A stretch of DNA of 15,616 nucleotides from Phoronis ovalis (Eukaryota; Phoronida; Phoronidae): assembly GCA_028565635.1 (NCBI GenBank), contig JAOXYB010026991.1:1-15616 (forward strand), in the 5' to 3' direction. Below are positions 8,780 to 15,616 of this stretch, piece by piece. Both the position numbers and the translations under genes were made by a program. Position 1 is the first letter of the stretch. The number at the start of each line of letters is the position of its first letter. Under the pieces are notes generated by a model. That model worked only from the letters and a program-made list of their open reading frames with translations, ran no database searches and was not told the DNA's origin.

Positions 8780-8930
8780 CTAAAATGAAAATAAATTGCA
8801 CATCTCGATCCCCAGTTAAAATTCGCACTTTCCAATCACAAACGCTTAAGTACAGTTTGCTTCAGGTCAGAGAAATAAAGCATAGAAAGTTAGTAATGAG
8901 CAAGCCGAGGGAGTCAGGTGGTTGTATTAT
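8780..8930 (-). other. Probable Rab9 non-coding 5' exon
   Basis: A perfect GTAAGT donor on the minus strand (8779-8774) follows ...ttttag ending at 8780. The only partner downstream on this strand is the acceptor right before the Rab9 ATG at 8005, giving a 774-bp intron (8779-8006). The upstream limit is a guess placed at the promoter-like cluster. The predicted leader contains short upstream ATG frames, including one at 8803-8780. Confidence 0.5.
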
Positions 8931-8975
8931 GTGGCGGAAGTTCACGTCAGAGTCATGTGATCACTTCCGCGTTGC
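8930..8975. promoter_or_regulatory. Candidate bidirectional promoter between Rab9 and the plus-strand gene
   Basis: Two ETS-type sites in inverted orientation, gcggaagt at 8934-8941 and acttccgc at 8963-8970, flank a CRE-like tcacgtca (8942-8949) and an E-box/M-box tcatgtga (8953-8960). This is also one of the few CpG-containing, GC-richer spots in the region. It lies just upstream of the predicted Rab9 5' exon on one side and about 355 bp upstream of the plus-strand start codon on the other. Sites are read by eye and function is inferred. Confidence 0.5.
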
Positions 8976-9323
8976 GTTTGACAGGGGAGACTATAACAAA
9001 AAAAAACATAAATAAATATTACAACTACCATAATTTTTTCTGTGACTTGTTCTCAGAAAGTATTATATTTTGTTATATTTTTTATGTTATAGTACTCTAT
9101 CATTATTATACATTTTGGGATCGATTTGCTGCAAGTTTTTTAAGTAGCATTCCTATTACCACAGGACACTCAATACAGACACAAAGCAAGCGAGTACTAG
9201 ACGTGACAGGTGCGCTGCATAAACAGAAAAAAGTTAGTTGTTGAAAATGATTTTGCAACTTTTAAGGTGATGTAGTTCATTATATATTTATTGTTCATTT
9301 CCAAGACATCGACTTTTATAAAA
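8976..9323 (+). other. Presumed 5' UTR/upstream region of the acidic-protein gene
   Basis: AT-rich with an A-run at 8998-9005. No ATG is in frame with the start at 9324. An overlapping open frame at 8918-9244 lacks coding character. A spliced 5' UTR is possible (pyrimidine-rich sequence before ccaag at 9301-9305), but no donor partner is convincing. Confidence 0.35.
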
Positions 9324-9637
9324 ATGAGTCAAACAAATGTGTATGCCTCTTCAGACGAGCAAGAACTAATGTTTGATTCGTTAGGGAATTTAGAGACTGA
9401 CGAGTGTCGGTCCAGTACTTCTCCAACCTGTGGAACATCAACTCCGAGCATACCGGATTCCCTTGATTTAAGCGGTTTGGATAGTGATACAGAGCCAAGA
9501 TCTGTGTCTGTGAACTTGTTTGAAAGAGTAGGAGAGGATGACAGCTTAAGTGACGAAACTGAAGATGAAGAAAGGAGAAGGCGACTTGAAGAAGATGATT
9601 CCACTAGTTCAGATTCGGAGTCGGAAGGGACTCAAAT
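9324..9637 (+). CDS. Unidentified acidic protein, first coding exon
   Basis: The open frame runs from ATG 9324 to a strong gtgagt donor at 9638. Without splicing the frame would end at once in TGA (9639-9641), so the donor fits a true exon end. It encodes 104 whole codons plus two bases. The residue composition (dense D/E/S) is not what AT-rich non-coding DNA gives by chance. Confidence 0.8.
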
Positions 9638-12600
9638 GTGAGTATTTTTTTGTTTTATTAAAATTTTGGGCATCAGAAAAAAGTGCAGTAATGACGGTGC
9701 TGAATACTATCAATCTTTCAATACCCTTTTTTCTTGTCTACGCTTCTATTAGGATTTTTCTAGATGTTATATTAATATATCAGTTTTAAGGGTACTTAAA
9801 AATTTGTTTTTGGTTCAACTTCATTTAGGTAGTGCAATTTTCTACTTAATTTGTTTTTATAGATGTTTTGCATCAACCATTGCCAGCATTATTTTGCCTT
9901 GCCTCAGCTGTTGTCAGAGATAAATTTTCTTAATTAGCAGTATATACAAAATGATTCTTCAGATATTTTTAATCCTATATTCATATGAGGCTAATTGCTT
10001 TGTTTTTTAATTCAGCGGTCAAAATTATATTTTTAGTTGTGATCAATATAGAGAACAGTCATGATAAAAATAAGCATAATTTTCTTCACTTCTCCATGCA
10101 ATATTTGTAGTTTAATGTTATACTAAGAAAAAATATATTTTATATTCCAAAGTGCTTTGAGAAAATTAATTATGTGTATGGAATCCCCTAGGAGTTAATA
10201 TAATGATGAGAACAAGTAAACATTTCCTGCTTTGTATGCCCGTACTGCAAAATGCAATATCCTTTCTGCATATCCAAATAGTTGAATAGATGTTTTATTC
10301 CTTGTATTAAAGATAAGGAACATGTTTTACATAGTTGTCATGGACCTTATTTACATAATCTAAAATAGCAATGGCACTGAAGTGAAAATTGGTTAATTAA
10401 TTTTCCATATGTCCACAAGGCTCATCTATACCATAAGTGTTAAAAGCTTTCTACAAATAATGTCACTGTTCCTAGCCTATAATTAAACTGCTCCTTTCAC
10501 AAACTCACCCTTTTGTAAAAATTGTGACAAGCATGTGAATGTCAGTTTCTGACACAGCATGCAATTATGAAATCCAAAACCTTCTCCCACTTGAGACCAG
10601 TGCTTTTAAAATATTAACATTCTAAAGATGTTCATCATTAATCTACTAGAAAAACTTTTAAAATATGTACTGAACAAAAGTGACATCATCCTGGTCATTT
10701 CATTAGTTTGCTAAACGTTTATAACCTGTTATGACCTGTTATCATCTTATGGATAGTTATAAATCATTTATTAAGATTCCAGTATATGTTATCTCTTTGA
10801 TCACAACCCCATATATGTGCTGATGGCTTAAAATAGCTTGTCATATCTTAACCAAATACTCATTTAGATTAATTTAATGTAAACATTTCTTCCTTATTCA
10901 ATCAAACCAGGTATAACTTACCAAGGCAAAGTATTGTACAATTATTCTTGAATATAGTTAAAAAAATATCTCAGCACAAGCATTCTATGTAAACTAAGTA
11001 AACATTTGTTTATAGTATAATTCCCAGTTTTTCTGGTACCAGCTGAAACAACCTATTCACACATTTTTTCAAGATACAGTGTAAAAATACACTTTATAAA
11101 TGTACCAAATTATTTGTATGTCTTCAGCAACATTGAACATTAAAATATATTAAATTAAAAATAGGTGTCAAAAGAGAATGCATCATACTTAACAAAATCA
11201 TAATAATATGTACATATAATACAAAGTTCAAATGAATGAGAAAATCTTGTAAATGAGCCCCACACATTAATGTACTATTTATTTATAACCAGAATGATCA
11301 GTGTCAAATGGCATATCAAATATGATTCAGATTCAGTTTATACATAGAAGTTCACTCAAGTCTGAAATCATTTATGTCTAAGTTACATAACAATAAAAGC
11401 TTTGTTTTTAGTGTTAACAATGTTGTAATGTGATATATTGATTTTTGTTTCGGCAATGGCTGACTCAACTTTATGATACTTTTGTGAAATTATGTATTTA
11501 AAATTGTAACAGTCATAATAATCTATAACCTTAAGCTACCACACCTGCATAATTAGGCATTAATTAAAACCATTTTATCCTCATTATGCACAACTAAATT
11601 AATCTAATATTACTGACAGAGCCTAATATCTGTTGTTAGATTCAACAGAGTGGATTTATGGGACTGAAATTGTGGACACATGTTTAACTGCGTAATATTT
11701 GATCTTGCACGATGAAAATTCTTTGGTAACTACTGTTCACATTGGGGCCTGTAGGCAAAATTTCCTAAACAACTTTTTGATGACTTATGGCTAAGGAGAG
11801 TTAACATTAATGAAAGGGGGTCAAAATAACTGTGCCCAGTGTCAGAAACTTTGTTTTTTGTCAGTAAAATAAAAAGGGAAATATAAAAAACTCGAGTAGT
11901 AAACTGTAATACTCAACTATAGTATTACAACATTTGCAGCAAAATCATTATGTTCAACAGTGGATGTAATTGGCTCTTAACACAATAATTGATTTCAATA
12001 ATTTCACACTTCACTATATGCCTCTATGTGTTTTTACTGCAGGTTCAGTGTTCTATTTTCATTAACATTTTTATCTGGCTGTTTTCCATTTTGTTTTAAG
12101 GTACCAAGCGAATATTGTTCAGCACAATTTCTTTATACTTTGAGTAGCATATTAAATGAAAAAATAGACAAACAAAAGTAGACATATTTTGGAAGTATAC
12201 AACTTGAACTTTCTAAATCTGTGATCATGTGACCTGTACAATTGCCATTTTGGGTTAAAATGTTAAATTCAACAACATTTAAACCAAAAAACACTGAAGC
12301 TGTGTAGTTAAAACTTTGCACAAATAACTTTACAAATATAGCCACAAAACAGTGTCTCAGATTTTTAAGATTTTACTTGGTTAGAAAAAATCTGAATTTT
12401 AATTTTCGTTGATTTTGTTTGTTTTTTTCTGATGCAAACTTTAAAAATTCATATCTTTAAACCAAAAAAAAATTTCTTTAATTTGATACACTGTGATACA
12501 CTGTAGTTATATGTGAAGATTATTTGTGCAAAGTGTCAACTATGTAGTAAGAGGGGTTTGTGACTTCTATTCTTTTGAATTTGTACAATTAAGTAATGTT

Positions 12601-15368
12601 TTAACCCAAAATGGTAACCATACAGGTCACATGGCTTACTCAGAAAAAGTAAGTTAAACATTCCGAAAGCTTGAGTTGCATACATTCAAAATATAAATAT
12701 TTTTTGTTTGTCTATCTTTTCAAATAATTTGCTAAAATTTAACTTAAAATATAAAATGTAAATAAGTTGTGCCAAACAATATTCAATACCTAAAAAAAAA
12801 TTAAATTATGTAGATAAATTGATAAACAGTATTAATTTGATGGATTCAAGACATTAATTTTTCACCTGGTCATATGGTGGCATACCTCAAACTTTTTATG
12901 GTGGCTTAACCGCTTGTGTACCTATTTCATATTATCATGATTGAAGCATTTTTATTACGAATATTTTCTAGTTTTGAATATACCAAGATATATATTGTTC
13001 ATGTCCAGCATGTTCACTTTTATACTGACTACTGGCAACAGTGAGTGCTATGGTAGAAAATGGAAAAAAAGAAAATGGCCAGGCTTCCTGAGATTCCATG
13101 TCAGAACCATTGACTGTATGCAGTCTTGATAATAAAGTGCCTGCAGTGTTCTGGATCTGTTATTCATATTAAAAACAGTTGTTACATGTTATTTGAAATC
13201 TCATGATAGGGAAATGATAAAGGTGTATATGTTTTTTCCAGCTGCTATGATTTCACCATTTGTTCTAAAAAAAAACTCCCAGGCTTTATGTCTGTCTAAT
13301 ACATGTATTATGATTGGACAAACACATGGAATGATGCATCTGGAAATGTTTAGGGATAGAGATAACTAAAAGTGACTAAATATTCTTTAATAAAAGAAGG
13401 ATAAAACTCAATGTTGAACTCTGGAGTTGAGAGGAATGCTGTTTTTTCTACCTATTGAAAATGGGAGAATTCCTTGCATTACAGCAGTTCCCATAACAAA
13501 ATGTGTGCATTTCTCTGTTTGACTTACACTATACTTATCAGATTTTACTCACAACTGATTCACTGTATATTACACTCCTGGTTTGTTATTACTTTCACAA
13601 ATAGTTTTTGTGTTTTTTTTTTGTTCAAGATGATCAATATTTACCACAAAGACTTTTAAGGTAAATTGAATTTTGCCTCAGGCATTTTGGCTTTTCTTAG
13701 GTTTTTTTGATTCACACCTGCAAGGTTTTCATCCTCATTTACCAAGTATTAAAGAAAATGATATTTTTTCACATTTCAAACCTATATATTAGGTCTTCTT
13801 CTGTATCACTCTTGAAAATGGATGTAAATATCATAGGAAGATACCTAACAGCACAAAGGCATACATATTTTGTTAGATTTATGTTTTGAAATAAAATATT
13901 GGAAAAAATAAGTTTTCTAGTAATTAAGTGTTCCTAAAGCACCAAATTCTGATTTCCTTTACCTGTGTATGTTTTTTGAGGTCTGGTCATATGCTATTCT
14001 TTGTCTTATGGAAAAATTAATATGTGTCTGGCAGAATCTTAATTAAAAATACTGTACTGATATGAATATTTTCTCCTAAATATTTTAAAACTGAACAAAA
14101 ACTGCAGTGGTTATTTTAATAGGATTTCGGAGTGTTCAACTAATAAGGTAGTAATTTAATTTAAATAACTAAAAAAACAATAAAAACTGCTGCAAATTTC
14201 ATAAAGATCGAATCCCAATGCAAAATTTACTGCCACTCAACATTGTTTATAACATTTTTATTTTATAGTCATTTTCAGCATTCATCTTTTTATTGACCCT
14301 GATAGTATGACTAAATAACTTCTATGATCTATACTTATAATGTGGCTTTCGATTTATGTTCATCATGACCTGCTTTCTCTCAACCTTTTAATGCTTCTCC
14401 TTATATTTGAATGAATAATAATCAATTAGTATTGACAGGTGGGCAGCAAACAGGTGTAATTAAGATGGCATAGAAAGAATGATTAGTTTTCAGGGATCTT
14501 TGTGATGTTAATTTCTTTTTTTATAATTTATAATTGAATTAGGCTTATTAGCTTTTGTTTTGTAAAGTAGTTTGATGTCTTATTGTGATGTCTTACTGGA
14601 CATTTAAGTGAGTATGGTAAAAAGATAATAATTCAAAATCATGAATTTGATCATTTCCTTCATTTTTAGGTGCCTGTCTTTTAATTTAGTTTGCGTAAAT
14701 TATAGAAGACAGTTATGGCCAAATATCAGTGTCATAATTTATCTTGTATCCTTAGCTGAACCAAAATGAGAAATGACACTTAGATTAATGTCCACAACAA
14801 AGAAAATACTAAGCTGCTTTTTTAAAATCATTTCCCAAGTGATTTATAATTGGCAGTGCATGAAATCATCATATTTTGATTTAATCAGACAAAAAATTAA
14901 TTACTATTTAAAAGGATTCATATTTGCTTTTTATCATAAAGCATCAGCATATAAAAATAACACAAACACTTGATAGGTTTCAGTAGTTAAACAATTAATT
15001 AATGACCTTACCAATTCATATCTATGGTTAAAATAAAATACAACTTTTAAAAAACTGAGGATTCTTAATCGTCAACATCTTGATTTATTGCTATACTTAA
15101 ATTTATTAGGCAGAAAGAACTGCTGCAGCAAAAACAATGCTGAAGCAATGGAGCTTTATTCCATGTTAGTCATTATGCTTATTATATTGCAGATGGGTTC
15201 CTACTGGTACTAAGAGACCACCTATTACCCTGCCTAAACCACCAAGCTCTCATCAGTTGAAAACCTCAAACAGTAGTATTCCTAGAGACACAGTAGTCAC
15301 TCAGAACCATGTTGCTGGACGACCAGATACAGAACTTCTCCCCACCAGCTCACTTATTGCTACTACAG
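9324..15368 (+). CDS. Unidentified acidic, serine-rich protein, N-terminal 163 residues in two exons
   Basis: Exons 9324-9637 and 15193-15368 join in phase 2 (AT+A, Ile105) to give 163 residues, open at the right edge. The start ATG at 9324 is the first in its frame and has A at -3. The N-terminus begins MSQTNVYASSDEQELMFDSL. The first 104 residues are rich in Ser, Asp and Glu, with probable casein-kinase-2-type clusters such as EDDSLSDETEDEE and DDSTSSDSESEG separated by a basic-acidic ERRRRLEED patch. The second exon turns to Pro/Thr/Ser-rich sequence (TGTKRPPITLPKPPSSHQ). No folded domain, signal peptide or membrane segment is visible. It looks like the disordered N-terminus of a larger, perhaps nuclear or signalling, protein. 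I do not recognise the family. The gene is divergent from Rab9. Confidence 0.7.
12090..12797. repeat. Long imperfect palindrome (about 300-bp arms, 38-nt loop)
   Basis: The left arm (about 12094-12402) pairs with the right arm (about 12441-12797) around a loop at 12403-12440. Exact anchors, left with right reverse complement, are: tagacaaacaaaa 12165-12177 with 12702-12714; catgtgacctgta 12226-12238 with 12621-12633; ccattttgggttaaaa 12245-12260 with 12599-12614; and actttgcacaaataa 12313-12327 with 12520-12534. Outer pairing gaatattgtt (12110-12119) with aacaatattc (12775-12784) extends the arms, possibly to about 12045. Anchor order is collinear with small indels. No transposase frame or clear target duplication is visible. 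Confidence 0.85.
12484..12503 (+). repeat. Short tandem duplication
   Basis: The decamer gatacactgt is present twice in direct succession within the right arm of the long palindrome. The left arm has only one counterpart (acagtgtctc near 12350), so this is a local slippage event. Confidence 0.7.
15193..15368 (+). CDS. Unidentified acidic protein, second coding exon
   Basis: The acceptor is ttatattgcag before 15193 and the donor is gtatgg from 15369. In the frame demanded by the first exon it is open throughout: WVPTGTKRPPITLPKPPSSH..., then VAGRPDTELLPTSS. It ends in phase 1. The other frames contain stops near the start. Local composition is richer in C and G than the surrounding intron. 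Linking it to the first exon rests on matching phase and low-complexity style, so an intervening small exon is possible. Confidence 0.68.
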
Positions 15369-15396
15369 GTATGGTTGGTTGCATGTAGAATAAACA

Positions 15397-15540
15397 GTTT
15401 TTATGCCCATCACTATGTAATAGTGGAAGGGCATATAGCCGTACCGGCGTCGTCGTATGTAACCTTTTTATGCCCATCACTATGTAATAGTGAATGGGCA
15501 TATAGTCGTACCGCAGGCGTCGGCGTATGTACCCTTTTGT
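15397..15540. repeat. Two tandem copies of a 67-71-bp hairpin-bearing unit (probable transposable-element end)
   Basis: ttttatgcccatcac starts at 15399 and again at 15466, giving a 67-bp period. The second copy has a few extra bases. Each unit begins with a palindrome, tatgcccatcactat-gta-atagtg..gggcata, followed by a CpG-rich ccg..ggcgtcg.cgtatgtaccc. The GC-rich, CpG-dense tail contrasts with the AT-rich surroundings. It lies in the intron that follows the exon ending at 15368. Sequences of the 'gggcatatag...' style recur in marine invertebrate genomes, as I remember them, but the family is not identified. Confidence 0.7.
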
Positions 15541-15616
15541 TTGTGTTGCTCTAACGGCTTCAGCTTTCGTCAGATCATCTTCGTATTTTTTACAGGGTAA
15601 GTACAGGTCAAAGCGC

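Larger units (their letters stand above)
9638..15192 (+). other. Large first intron of the acidic-protein gene
   Basis: This is 5,555 bp of AT-rich non-coding sequence bounded by gtgagt and ttgcag. It holds the long palindrome at 12090-12797 and short duplications such as acctgttatg near 10722-10742. Several 60-80-codon open frames (12941-13129, 13474-13659, 13707-13889, 14773-14973) have low-complexity composition and no splice support. I see no other gene in it. Confidence 0.6.

Noticed and set aside
9329-9604. Minus-strand serine-rich frame opposite the acidic exon
   Set aside because: It is an antisense mirror of the D/E/S-rich coding sequence, in which reversed Ser/Asp/Glu codons give Ser/Leu runs. 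The plus frame has the start, donor and phase support.
13707-13889. Small plus-strand ORFs in the large intron (also at 12941, 13474 and 14773)
   Set aside because: Their composition is that of AT-rich non-coding DNA (Ile, Phe, Lys, Tyr), with no splice sites of matching phase or recognisable motif.
15301-15554. Open frames on both strands over the last exon and hairpin repeat
   Set aside because: They arise from reading the tandem hairpin units and exon 15193-15368 in the wrong frame. The repeated peptide segments simply mirror the DNA repeat.
15597-15616. Possible next exon of the acidic-protein gene at the right edge
   Set aside because: Using the acceptor at ttttttacag gives an immediate in-frame TAA. 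A second acceptor (gtacag) leaves only 10 bases, too few to judge.
1-15616. tRNA, rRNA, snRNA or CRISPR features
   Set aside because: Reading both strands I found no cloverleaf with A/B boxes, no conserved rRNA segment and no regularly spaced identical repeats. A covariance-model scan was not possible here.

Overview
The window is animal nuclear DNA. It is clearly AT-rich, its genes are split by introns with canonical GT..AG borders, and the intergenic and intronic sequence is littered with decayed repeats. It carries two conserved metazoan genes, an ADCK2-type mitochondrial atypical kinase and a Rab9 small GTPase, plus one gene I do not recognise. Repeats such as the palindromic units near the right edge and the 'tccagta.tttc.agttatca' element look like those of invertebrates. 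A marine invertebrate, perhaps a lophotrochozoan, is my guess, but the sequence does not prove it.

Layout. (1) Plus strand, 385-4764: the last five coding exons of ADCK2 (270 residues to the stop codon), with the N-terminal part upstream of the window. All four introns seen are phase 0. They contain two foldback elements (1019-1232 and 2738-3252), a diverged 120-nt-spaced duplication (2125-2350) and a stretch of coding-like antisense frames (3344-4128). (2) Minus strand, 7131-8005: two coding exons of a complete Rab9, convergent with ADCK2. Its 3' UTR probably reaches about 5895, and a probable non-coding 5' exon ends at 8780. (3) 8930-8975: a compact promoter-like cluster (inverted ETS sites, a CRE-like site, an M-box/E-box) between the divergent Rab9 and the next gene. 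(4) Plus strand, from 9324: the first two coding exons (9324-9637 and 15193-15368) of an acidic, serine-rich, low-complexity protein of unknown family. They are separated by a 5.56-kb intron that carries a roughly 700-bp imperfect palindrome (12090-12797). (5) 15397-15540: two copies of a 67-71-bp unit, each containing a hairpin, probably the end of a transposable element in the next intron.

The genes do not form a pathway. ADCK2 belongs to mitochondrial coenzyme Q/lipid metabolism, and Rab9 to late endosome-to-Golgi trafficking. Rab9 and the acidic-protein gene may share a bidirectional promoter. The most unusual feature is the recurrence of long imperfect inverted repeats inside introns, which could fold into long double-stranded RNA. 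No tRNA, rRNA, CRISPR array or prokaryotic-type feature was seen.
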